From contig JAFZIY010000003.1 of assembly GCA_017554105.1 (NCBI GenBank), positions 1 to 49,311 on the forward strand: DNA of 49,311 nucleotides, given 5' to 3'. The translations under genes were made by a program, and so were the position numbers. This document shows positions 25,303 to 32,705 of this stretch, piece after piece. This stretch comes from Prevotella sp. (GTDB lineage Bacteria; Bacteroidota; Bacteroidia; Bacteroidales; Bacteroidaceae). Numbering within the stretch: position 1 is the first letter of the stretch; each line of letters begins with the position of its first letter. The notes beneath the pieces are model-generated. The model saw only the letters and a list, made by a program, of their open reading frames with translations, made no database searches and was not told the origin of the DNA.

Positions 25303-27573
25303 ATGTATTTCGTTGATGTCATACTGCCTGTGCCCCTTGAGGGACTGTTCACCTATGGTCTGCCCGACGAATGGGCGGAACGGGTGACTATGGGCGTGCG
25401 TGTGATGGTGCCGTTGGGCAAAAGCAAGCACTACATCGCCATGGCAGTACGTGTGCATCAGACGGAACCCGATGTGGCGTGGAAGTCTATTGAACAGGTG
25501 CTCGACGACATGCCGGTACTCAGAGAGGAGCAGATGCGCCTGTGGCAGTGGATCAGCGACTATTACATGTCACCTATCGGCGATGTCTTCAAGGCGGCAA
25601 TGCCCAGTGGCATGAAGACCGAGGAAGGGTATCGCCCACGTACCGAGACATGTCTCGACCTTGGCGTGAAATGGCGTTCCGAGCAGAGCCTGCATGTGGC
25701 TCTCGACATGATGCACCGTGCCGACAAACAACGTAAGGTGTTTGAGACGTTCCTCACGATGACGGGATGGGACAGTCTCGACGGCAATGTGCCGCAAGGG
25801 AAGATAGAAGAACTGTCGCGCGACGAACTGATGAACGCCACCCACTGCACTGCGGCGGTGCTCCGGTCGCTCATCGACAAGGGATTCCTGACCACATACG
25901 AGCGTGAGGTGGGAAGGCTGAATCACGGAGGAGAGCCCGACTACACGAAGATACAACCTCTGAGTAAGGCGCAGCAGGATGCCTATAACGACATACTAAT
26001 GGGTTTCATGAAGAAGAACGTGGTGCTGTTGCATGGCGTGACGTCGAGTGGCAAGACCGAACTGTATATCCATTTGATAAAGCGTGCCATCGACCGTCAT
26101 GAGCAGGTGCTCTACCTGATGCCAGAGATAGCACTCACGATACAGATGCAACAGCGCCTGCAACGTGTCTTCGGCAACCGTCTGGGCATATACCACTCGA
26201 AGTACAGCGATGCCGAGCGGGTTGAGATATGGAAGAAACAACTGTCGGAAGTGCCGTACGACGTAATACTGGGAGCGCGCTCTGCGGTGTTCCTGCCTTT
26301 CCAGCGACTCGGTCTGGTGATAATAGACGAGGAGCATGAGATATCGTTCAAACAACAAGACCCCGCGCCCCGCTACCATGCACGGTCGGCAGCCATCATG
26401 CTCGCTGCCATGTATGGTGCCAACACACTGCTCGGAACGGCAACGCCTTCGGCAGAGAGTTACCACAACGTGCTTACGGGCAAGTATGCCCTTGCCACAC
26501 TCACCACACGGTATAAGGACATTGCGCTGCCCGAGATACGCATCGTTGACACCAAGGACCTGCAACGGCGCAAGATGATGCACGGGGCATTCTCACCACA
26601 ACTTATTGCTGCCATGCATGCCGCTCTCGACAATGAAGAGCAGATAATACTGTTCCAGAACCGACGGGGATTCGCCCCTATGGTGGAGTGCAAGCAATGT
26701 GGCTGGGTTCCGCGTTGCCACTATTGCGATGTGTCGCTGACCTTTCACAAGAACACCTCACTGCTTACGTGCCACTATTGCGGTTCCTCCTTTCGCATGC
26801 CGGAAAAGTGTCCCTGCTGTGAAAGCAAGGAACTGAAGAGCCGTGGCTTTGGAACGGAGAAGGTGGAGGACCAGATACTGGAGATGTTCCCCGAGGCGCG
26901 TGTGGCACGTATGGACCTCGACACTACTCGTACGCGCAGTGCCTACGAACGCATCATCGGTGACTTCTCGGCAGGACGGACGAACATACTCATCGGAACG
27001 CAGATGGTGACCAAGGGACTCGACTTCGACCGCGTCTCTGTAGTGGGAATACTCAATGCCGACTCCATGCTCAACTATCCCGACTTCCGTGCCTATGAGC
27101 ATGCGTTCACTATGATGTCGCAGGTGAGCGGACGTGCCGGGCGCAAGGGAAAGCAGGGACTGGTGCTGCTGCAGACCAAGAACAAGGACTTGCCTATGGT
27201 GCGGCAAGTGGTGAACAATGACTTCCAGGCATTCTTCCATGACCTTGAGGCGGAGCGTCGTAACTTCCGCTATCCTCCTTTCACACACCTCATTTATATA
27301 TACATGAGGCACAAGGACAACCGTCTTCTTGACAGTGCCGCGATGGAGATGGGTGCGCGCCTGCGCCAATGGTTCAGTAGCCGTGTGCTGGGACCCGACA
27401 AGCCTGCGGTGTCAAAAGTCAAGACAATGAACATTCGCAAGATAATGCTGAAACTGGAACTGGGCATCGACCTCGCCCTGGTGCGCAAATACCTTAGGCA
27501 AGCACAGCAGCAGATGATGCAGAACAAGCAATACTCCTCCCTGCAGATATACTTCGATGTTGATCCATTATAG
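25303..27573 (+). CDS. priA: Primosomal protein N' (replication restart helicase PriA)
   Basis: The ATG at 25303 is preferred over an in-frame TTG at 25288, giving 756 residues. The protein has an N-terminal DNA-binding domain (YFVDVILPVPLEGLFTY), helicase core with Walker A GVTSSGKT at 245-252 and DEEH box at 342-345, and eight zinc-binding cysteines between about 463 and 506 (CKQCGW, CHYCD, CHYCG, CPCC). RGFGTEKVEDQI, RTNILIGTQMVTKGLDF and QVSGRAGR complete the PriA set. PriA reloads the replicative helicase at stalled forks. The gene is monocistronic with its own promoter. Confidence 0.97.
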   Translation: MYFVDVILPVPLEGLFTYGLPDEWAERVTMGVRVMVPLGKSKHYIAMAVRVHQTEPDVAWKSIEQVLDDMPVLREEQMRLWQWISDYYMSPIGDVFKAAMPSGMKTEEGYRPRTETCLDLGVKWRSEQSLHVALDMMHRADKQRKVFETFLTMTGWDSLDGNVPQGKIEELSRDELMNATHCTAAVLRSLIDKGFLTTYEREVGRLNHGGEPDYTKIQPLSKAQQDAYNDILMGFMKKNVVLLHGVTSSGKTELYIHLIKRAIDRHEQVLYLMPEIALTIQMQQRLQRVFGNRLGIYHSKYSDAERVEIWKKQLSEVPYDVILGARSAVFLPFQRLGLVIIDEEHEISFKQQDPAPRYHARSAAIMLAAMYGANTLLGTATPSAESYHNVLTGKYALATLTTRYKDIALPEIRIVDTKDLQRRKMMHGAFSPQLIAAMHAALDNEEQIILFQNRRGFAPMVECKQCGWVPRCHYCDVSLTFHKNTSLLTCHYCGSSFRMPEKCPCCESKELKSRGFGTEKVEDQILEMFPEARVARMDLDTTRTRSAYERIIGDFSAGRTNILIGTQMVTKGLDFDRVSVVGILNADSMLNYPDFRAYEHAFTMMSQVSGRAGRKGKQGLVLLQTKNKDLPMVRQVVNNDFQAFFHDLEAERRNFRYPPFTHLIYIYMRHKDNRLLDSAAMEMGARLRQWFSSRVLGPDKPAVSKVKTMNIRKIMLKLELGIDLALVRKYLRQAQQQMMQNKQYSSLQIYFDVDPL

Positions 27574-27864
27574 AGGCCCCCTTAATCCCCCCTGGGGGGG
27601 ACTATAAGCCTTAATTATTCTTCTTACCTCATACCTCTTACCTCCTAATTCCTACCTCTTTTTTGTCTTTATGTCAAGAATTTGTCTTTTTGTCTATAAT
27701 ACGTCTTTCTGTCTTTTCCCGTCTTTACGTTTAAAAAAACTTAATTAGAATGCATTTTGTTTGCAAAAACATAATGGAATTTAGTTTTTTTCATACCTTT
27801 GCACCGAATGAAACTTAACAGTTTATTGAAAACTAAAATTAACAACTTAATTCTAAAAAATTAA
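27574..27864. other. Gap between priA and lipoprotein gene
   Basis: This stretch contains a GGCCCCCT...CCCCCCTGGGGGGG element (27577-27600), a pyrimidine-rich run with repeated TACCTC (about 27626-27659), several GTCTTT repeats (27662-27729) and the lipoprotein promoter TACCTTTG (27794-27801). No coding frame is credible. Confidence 0.6.
27794..27801 (+). promoter_or_regulatory. Promoter -7 element of the lipoprotein gene
   Basis: TACCTTTG followed by CACC, 63 nt before the ATG. This is the commonest strong form of the Bacteroidetes -7 motif; no -33 box at the usual distance. Confidence 0.65.
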
Positions 27865-28761
27865 ATGAAAAAGATTTTCTATTTCGCAGCTTTGGCACTG
27901 GGCGTATTCGCTTTCTCAAGCTGCACCGACGGCAAAAACAATGGTGAAAACAATGGTTCTGACAGCGCTGCTACAGAGCAGGTGACTGAGGGTGACAAGA
28001 TTGGTCCTATGGGAACATTTACTATTCCTGAGGGTTCTGCACTCAAAGATGCTGAAAACATTTCTTACGTTCTCTTCCCAAGCAGCTATGCAAGTGCAAT
28101 GGAGAAGGGCGAGGACATCAACGGAAAGACCGCTATTTACTACAACAGAGAACTTGCTGAGGCTGGTGAGACCAACAGTAAGCTTTCAGGAAATGACGTA
28201 CGTTATCCTAACAACCTTCTCATCCCTCTCTATAAGGATGCTAAGGCAAAGAAGGGCGACATCGTATTGACATGGTGGCAGAGTGGCTCTGGTATGGAGC
28301 GTGCTATCGTTACCGACGACAGCGACCCCGCAACACCAAAGGTACACTACCTCGACCTCAGCTACAAAGGCGATGGTTCTGGCTTTGCTGAGAAGCACGA
28401 CAACGAGCAGTTGAAGCCAAACTCATTCATCGTTCTTAACGACGGTGAGTGGCAGCCAGGCGCACCTCTCGCAGTTAAGGTTGACGGCAAGGAGAATAAG
28501 GGTATCCTCGTTAACGCTGTTGGCGACAAGGTTCTCTATCTTGGTTTCGCAGGTAAGCTCATCGAGGCTAACAAGAGCGACGTTAAGTTGCTTCCTATCA
28601 AACCAGCAGTTAACGTTGGTGACAACGTGAAGGCTGTGTTCGTAGGCACATTCTCTAAGGATGCCAAGGTTACGAAGATTGACTCTAAGATCGGTCGCGT
28701 ATGGGTTAAGGAAGGCGACAGAGAGGCTGAGGCAGTGAACATCTTCGAGGTAATGAAGTAA
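27865..28761 (+). CDS. Lipoprotein of unknown function
   Basis: The 298-residue protein has a signal peptide and lipobox FAFSSC (Cys20), followed by an Asn/Ser/Glu-rich linker to about residue 45. The remainder has beta-rich repeats, for example KAKKGDIVLTWWQSGSGMERAIV, NKGILVNAVGDKVLYLGFAGKLIE and VKAVFVGTFSKDAKVTKIDS; these resemble Tudor/SH3-like small barrels. I do not recognise a family. Codon use looks like that of a highly expressed gene (many GGT, GCT and AAG codons), and it has a strong promoter and terminator of its own, so it is probably an abundant envelope lipoprotein. Confidence 0.75.
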   Translation: MKKIFYFAALALGVFAFSSCTDGKNNGENNGSDSAATEQVTEGDKIGPMGTFTIPEGSALKDAENISYVLFPSSYASAMEKGEDINGKTAIYYNRELAEAGETNSKLSGNDVRYPNNLLIPLYKDAKAKKGDIVLTWWQSGSGMERAIVTDDSDPATPKVHYLDLSYKGDGSGFAEKHDNEQLKPNSFIVLNDGEWQPGAPLAVKVDGKENKGILVNAVGDKVLYLGFAGKLIEANKSDVKLLPIKPAVNVGDNVKAVFVGTFSKDAKVTKIDSKIGRVWVKEGDREAEAVNIFEVMK

Positions 28762-28785
28762 TATCTTATATCAAATATTTATAAC

Positions 28786-28815
28786 AAAAAGCACGGAATT
28801 AATTCCGTGCTTTTT
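28786..28815. terminator. Perfect palindromic terminator
   Basis: A 30-bp perfect palindrome (arms of 15, core GCACGGAATT) with A and T runs on the outer edges. It serves the convergent lipoprotein and SGNH hydrolase genes in both directions. Confidence 0.85.
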
Positions 28816-28859
28816 GTTTGTCTAAGATGTATTTTCGCTCAACACTCAACGCTCATCGC

Positions 28860-30068
28860 TCAACGTTTATAAACTTCTGCTGCGAGTTTTCCCATTGCTG
28901 CATAGCCTGCGGGATTGAGGTGGAGCCAGTCGTCGCTGTATTCAGCTTTCAGTTTCGTGGGATCCTGAGGGTCGCGTGCCAGTTCGTCAAAGTCTATTAC
29001 GGCATCAAAGGCTCCTGAGGTCCTTATCCATTCGTTCACTACCTGTCGTGCTGCCTCGTGGAAGATGCTGTAGTATGAATTTCCCTTGAATGGGGTTATA
29101 GTTGCTCCGATGACCTTCCATCCTTTGGCATGTCCTTGCTCAATGAAACTCTTATATGCCTCGGTGAGTTTCTTTGCCACTTCCTCAGAATTGCCTCTGC
29201 TTCCGCCGATATCGTTAACGCCTTGGAATATGATGAGTGTCTTCACACCATTCTGTCCGAGGATGTCACGGTCGAAACGTTTCACGGCTGGTTCGCTCAG
29301 TCCTCCCCACAATACGGAGTTTCCTCCGATGCCAAGGTTAAGTACTGCCGTCTCACCTCCCAAGGCCTCGGCGAGAGCATCGGTCCATCTGTTCTGCTTG
29401 TTTGTGGTGCTTCCTCGTCCGTCGGTGATACTGTTGCCGAGTACTACTATTGCGTTCGCCTCCTCAGCACTGCTTCTCAATACGTCGAGAGAAGCGATGT
29501 TGTACCAGTGGTCAACCTTTTCGGCGTTTATGAACTTAGTCTTTGGAGTTGCCACACCTTTTATAATATAAGAGGTGGTGCGTGATCCTCGATGTGAGGA
29601 AGCGTTCACCGGAGTTCTCTCTCCATAGCTGATGGTTATCGAGAGGAGTTGCAGCGGTTTCAGCTTGAAGCTGATAACATCAGACGTGAGGTCCTTTCCC
29701 GGTTCAATGGTTACGTTGCGCTTTCCCTTAAAAGTGAGATATTTTGCTGACTTCGCATCGATGTCGGAAGAATCCTTCGCGTCGGCGATGAATACCGACT
29801 TGATATCCACAGGCTCCTTGCTGTGTACGTTAGACAGTTTCAACTGCAATTGTGAACCGCCTTTGGATACATGTATTATCTGCCTTATCGAGCGGTTCGA
29901 CAGTGACGATGCCGGCATGTCGCCCTGTCCAGTAAACTCTATTGCCGTGGCCCATGTGGCCTCCCATGTGTTGTTCGATGCGGCAAGTTCTCCCTTTTTT
30001 GCCTTCTGCTGTGCGGACATTGTCATCGACACGGCAGCGATTAATAGAAAAATGCTGATTCTTCTCAT
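28860..30068 (-). CDS. Exported SGNH/GDSL-family hydrolase
   Basis: The 402-residue protein has a signal peptide (MRRISIFLLIAAVSMTMSAQ) and an N-terminal beta region (about 35-180, GSQLQLKLSNVHSKEPV). The SGNH esterase domain has block I VVLGNSITDG with nucleophile Ser213, block III GVND at 283-286, and block V DDWLHLNPAGY with Asp380 and His383. Related Bacteroidetes enzymes act on acetylated or acylated glycans. The gene is convergent with the lipoprotein gene; TAACTTTG at 30112-30105 on this strand is its promoter. Confidence 0.9.
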   Translation of the reverse strand: MRRISIFLLIAAVSMTMSAQQKAKKGELAASNNTWEATWATAIEFTGQGDMPASSLSNRSIRQIIHVSKGGSQLQLKLSNVHSKEPVDIKSVFIADAKDSSDIDAKSAKYLTFKGKRNVTIEPGKDLTSDVISFKLKPLQLLSITISYGERTPVNASSHRGSRTTSYIIKGVATPKTKFINAEKVDHWYNIASLDVLRSSAEEANAIVVLGNSITDGRGSTTNKQNRWTDALAEALGGETAVLNLGIGGNSVLWGGLSEPAVKRFDRDILGQNGVKTLIIFQGVNDIGGSRGNSEEVAKKLTEAYKSFIEQGHAKGWKVIGATITPFKGNSYYSIFHEAARQVVNEWIRTSGAFDAVIDFDELARDPQDPTKLKAEYSDDWLHLNPAGYAAMGKLAAEVYKR

Positions 30069-30104
30069 CTCTTATAACTTTTGGTTGTAGTTCTTTTGTG
30101 TTTG

Positions 30105-30112
30105 CAAAGTTA
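30105..30112 (-). promoter_or_regulatory. Promoter -7 element of the SGNH hydrolase gene
   Basis: TAACTTTG followed by CAAAC on the minus strand, 36 nt before the start codon. Confidence 0.65.
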
Positions 30113-30198
30113 ACAAATACTTTTCATATCCTATGCAACATTTGTAGCGTATCTGTTTATTTTTGTATCAAAAAACGTTTGATGATATATTTTTTTCG

Positions 30199-30206
30199 TA
30201 AATTTG
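30199..30206 (+). promoter_or_regulatory. Promoter -7 element of the small secreted protein gene
   Basis: TAAATTTG followed by CAACC. It lies between the far-upstream ATG and the preferred start, so the upstream codons of the open frame are not transcribed. TTTG occurs 17 nt upstream (30178-30181). Confidence 0.6.
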
Positions 30207-30238
30207 CAACCGATATGGAAACTAAAATACAAAAGACA

Positions 30239-30865
30239 ATGAAAACATCTATTACTCGCACCATCACAATGTTGCTGACAGGAGTTCTCCTTCTGTCAAT
30301 TCCTGTTTCTGCCAATGCTCAGAAAAAGGCTGTTAGCAAGAAGTTGCAGCAACCATCATCACCGTCACCTATCGACCTGCAGGAGCGTACTATCAAGGAC
30401 TTGCTTTACTTCCCGTACGGATGTCTGTCAAGCACCATCAGTAATGCTGATGAGGCAAAGGCAATGCTTGAAAGTACCTTCGGAACAAGCGAAAAGGTGA
30501 ACAACGTTTATCTCGGTCTGCACAACAATTCTTCTTACAATTACACTTACAGGGGAATTCCTATCGGACTATGTCACATTGACTGGTTTGACAACAGGGA
30601 ATGGTATGACTTTTACTTTGATTCAAAGGCAGAGGCACAGCAGTTCTACACAAAACTGGCCAGCGATGTGACGAGTGCCGGCATTCCTCTTACAAAAGAC
30701 AAGGTCTACGGCGGTGTGTCCAACCGCAAGCGCCCCGTGTCCATATTCAAGTGGGTTTATGTTGCGCCGCCAAAGATGATTAAGGAAGTGGTCGGTAACA
30801 ATATCCACCGTGCCGATGTTGTTGGCAAGTATGTAGTGGAGTTCGGGGTGTATAAGAAAAAATAA
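30239..30865 (+). CDS. Secreted protein of unknown function
   Basis: The start at 30239 (MKTSITRTITMLL...) gives a clean signal peptide ending in SANAQ and lies 32 nt downstream of the -7 element; an ATG at 30215 is also possible. The mature protein (about 180 residues) has an N-terminal Lys/Pro/Ser-rich linker and a compact alpha/beta domain containing DLLYFPYGCLSS, IGLCHIDWFDNREWYDFYF and KYVVEFGVYKKK. No family recognised. Downstream is a GC-rich repeat and then a strong terminator shared with the convergent porin gene. Confidence 0.72.
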   Translation: MKTSITRTITMLLTGVLLLSIPVSANAQKKAVSKKLQQPSSPSPIDLQERTIKDLLYFPYGCLSSTISNADEAKAMLESTFGTSEKVNNVYLGLHNNSSYNYTYRGIPIGLCHIDWFDNREWYDFYFDSKAEAQQFYTKLASDVTSAGIPLTKDKVYGGVSNRKRPVSIFKWVYVAPPKMIKEVVGNNIHRADVVGKYVVEFGVYKKK

Positions 30866-30873
30866 ACGGCCCG

Positions 30874-30905
30874 GCCCCCTCCTATCCTCCCCCTGGGGGG
30901 AGGAA
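30874..30905. repeat. GGCCCCCT-type palindromic repeat, second copy
   Basis: Begins GGCCCCCT and contains a near-perfect palindrome TCCTCCCCC-T-GGGGGGAGGA (30885-30904). A related element lies at 27577-27600 after priA. Both directly follow coding regions, which suggests a dispersed REP-like family. Confidence 0.6.
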
Positions 30906-30912
30906 TGTAACA

Positions 30913-30955
30913 AAAGCATGTGACTCCCACCCAGAGGGCGGGAGTCACATGCTTT
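30913..30955. terminator. 16-bp bidirectional terminator hairpin
   Basis: Arms AAAGCATGTGACTCCC (30913-30928) and its exact complement (30940-30955). It overlaps the stop of the convergent FadL-like gene. Confidence 0.85.
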
Positions 30956-32438
30956 ACAGTGTAATCTCCACTCCGAGACCAAGCACGCGGTTGGTACGGG
31001 TGAATGAGTCACCCACGATGGTAGCACCTGTTGTGGGGTCAGCCTGTGTCACGCGGTCGTAGTCTGAGTAGTTGGTCTGGAAATAGGCGAGCGATGCCTT
31101 CACTGTCTTGTTGAACTTATATGTGAGACCGAAACCATAGCTGTATGAGTCAACTACGAATGACATATCATTCATGTACTTGTCGGTGAGCTGGTAGTCG
31201 GTGAATTGTATTCCCGCAGAGATATTTATCTTGTCGGTGATGTCCCATTCGGCACCGCCAAGATACTCGTTGGTATCACCGCCCAGCAGTTTCTCGTTGT
31301 GGTTATACCAGTGGGCATTGGTGTCGAAGTAGTGATGATATCCTACCATGAGGTTTACCCCCGGTGTCACTGTCCACTGCACACCTGCTGCGAGCAGGGC
31401 AGGAGCGTCCTCGTCAACCTTCGTTCCGTCCTGGAACTTATTTACTGCCTCAATCTCCATGGCCTTCTCAAGCGTAGAGTTGTTCTTCATCTTCATCTGT
31501 GTGTTGAATTCATACTTGGCAGCGAAGTTGAAATTGCCCACTTTCCAGTCGATACCGAGGATCGGTGCTATGCCGAAACCCTCCTGGTTGCTCATCAGGT
31601 TCACTCCCTGTGAGTATTTCTGCAGAGTCTCAAGTTGTTCCAGCGTTGCCTGTCCCTTTGCCTGAGCCTCGGCTGCCTGCTCTGGAGTAATCAGTCCGTT
31701 GTTTGCAGCCATCTCAGCCTGCCACATCTGTTTGTTGATGTTTGTCGTTGCGCTTTCAAGGAAACTGCTGAAGTCAACGTATGTGTCCTGAGCCAACTTT
31801 ACCTGAATATTGCTCATGCGAGCCTTATATGAAGCGTTCCCGTAGAGTGCACGCAGACCTCCATATACCGAGAGGTTAGGTGTAATCTTGTATGCTGCAC
31901 CCAGTTGAATGCCGAAGTAATACTGTCGTCCACGCATATATGCGTTGCAGTCGTATCCCTGTGCGCCTAATGGCTCGAGTTGCTTGCTAATCATTGCCAC
32001 TGCACTCTCGAATGAACCGAGACCTTTCTCAAATTCACACACACCACCGCCGCCAGGCAATGAGAAGTTGAATTGAAGACTCCAGTTGCCTTTGTTCCAT
32101 GCTGCCTGTATGGAAGGGATTACAGGTGCGTCAGCAATTCCCTCGAAAGTCTTGGTCGCGCTGTCGTTCTTCTTTCCCAAGAGGAACAGCGGATTAGTAG
32201 ATGTAATGGTACGCGTCTGGTGCGCATACTGCCAGTTGATGGCGAGGTGGAGTCCTTCTGGCATGAAGATCACACCCGCAGGGTTACTATACACACCATC
32301 GAGTCCTATCGCTGCATCGCGCGCAGGATTCTTCAAGAAAGCCACACTCTGGTTCGTGTTTGTAAGAATGCCACCAGCATAAGAGCTGCTTGCAACGGCA
32401 AGCAACATTGATAAGATAACAAATTTAAACTTAGTCAT
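30954..32438 (-). CDS. FadL/OmpP1-family outer-membrane transport protein
   Basis: The start is the ATG at 32438 (an in-frame TTG lies 9 nt upstream), giving 494 residues. The mature N-terminus GGILTNTNQSVAFLKNPARDAAIGLDGVYSNPAGVIFM matches the FadL family opening, where the N-terminal hatch plugs the barrel. Beta-strand repeats and a C-terminal RVLGLGVEITL end support a barrel. An insert of about 55 residues (roughly 215-270) is helical and Gln/Ala-rich. FadL proteins pass hydrophobic compounds such as fatty acids or aromatics; the substrate here is unknown. The promoter TAACTTTG lies at 32474-32467. Confidence 0.88.
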   Translation of the reverse strand: MTKFKFVILSMLLAVASSSYAGGILTNTNQSVAFLKNPARDAAIGLDGVYSNPAGVIFMPEGLHLAINWQYAHQTRTITSTNPLFLLGKKNDSATKTFEGIADAPVIPSIQAAWNKGNWSLQFNFSLPGGGGVCEFEKGLGSFESAVAMISKQLEPLGAQGYDCNAYMRGRQYYFGIQLGAAYKITPNLSVYGGLRALYGNASYKARMSNIQVKLAQDTYVDFSSFLESATTNINKQMWQAEMAANNGLITPEQAAEAQAKGQATLEQLETLQKYSQGVNLMSNQEGFGIAPILGIDWKVGNFNFAAKYEFNTQMKMKNNSTLEKAMEIEAVNKFQDGTKVDEDAPALLAAGVQWTVTPGVNLMVGYHHYFDTNAHWYNHNEKLLGGDTNEYLGGAEWDITDKINISAGIQFTDYQLTDKYMNDMSFVVDSYSYGFGLTYKFNKTVKASLAYFQTNYSDYDRVTQADPTTGATIVGDSFTRTNRVLGLGVEITL

Positions 32439-32466
32439 TTTAAACAATCTTTCTAAAAAACGGGTG

Positions 32467-32474
32467 CAAAGTTA
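32467..32474 (-). promoter_or_regulatory. Promoter -7 element of the FadL-like gene
   Basis: TAACTTTG followed by CACCC on the minus strand, 28 nt before the ATG. Confidence 0.65.
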
Positions 32475-32507
32475 CACTAAATGTTCAAGGATTTTAAAAA
32501 ATATAGT

Positions 32508-32571
32508 CTTGTTGTAACATAATTTAACTATATTTTTGCACATTTCTGCACAAAATGCGCAATTTGTGCAA
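32508..32571 (+). promoter_or_regulatory. Orphan rightward promoter with palindrome
   Basis: CTTG (32508-32511), 19-nt spacer, TATTTTTG (32531-32538), then a palindromic segment TGCACAAA...TTTGTGCA (32548-32571). No gene follows on the plus strand before the convergent HD-protein gene ends at 32706. It may drive a short RNA or be fortuitous. Confidence 0.4.
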
Positions 32572-32607
32572 TAAAAAGTATGTAGATTTTAATGTAGAAT
32601 GTAAAAA

Positions 32608-32687
32608 GTAGAATGTAGAATTATGATTACCTTTCAAGAGTTTTCGCTTTGGCGTGGCCGAGCGGTAATCATAATTCTACATTCTAC
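32608..32687. repeat. 24-bp perfect inverted repeat with 32-nt loop
   Basis: Arms 32608-32631 and 32664-32687 (core AATTATGATTACC) are exact complements. The loop (32632-32663) carries TTTTCGCTTTGGCGTGGCCG. The flanks repeat AATGTAGAATGTA-type units. Similar AATGTA-rich hairpins occur at 41880-41929, so this is probably a member of a dispersed intergenic family. Confidence 0.8.
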
Positions 32688-32705
32688 ATCCTACATTTAA
32701 AACCC

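Noticed and set aside
30098-30238. Extended N-terminus of the small secreted protein
   Set aside because: A promoter -7 element lies inside it, so these codons are not transcribed from that promoter, and the later ATG begins a signal peptide.
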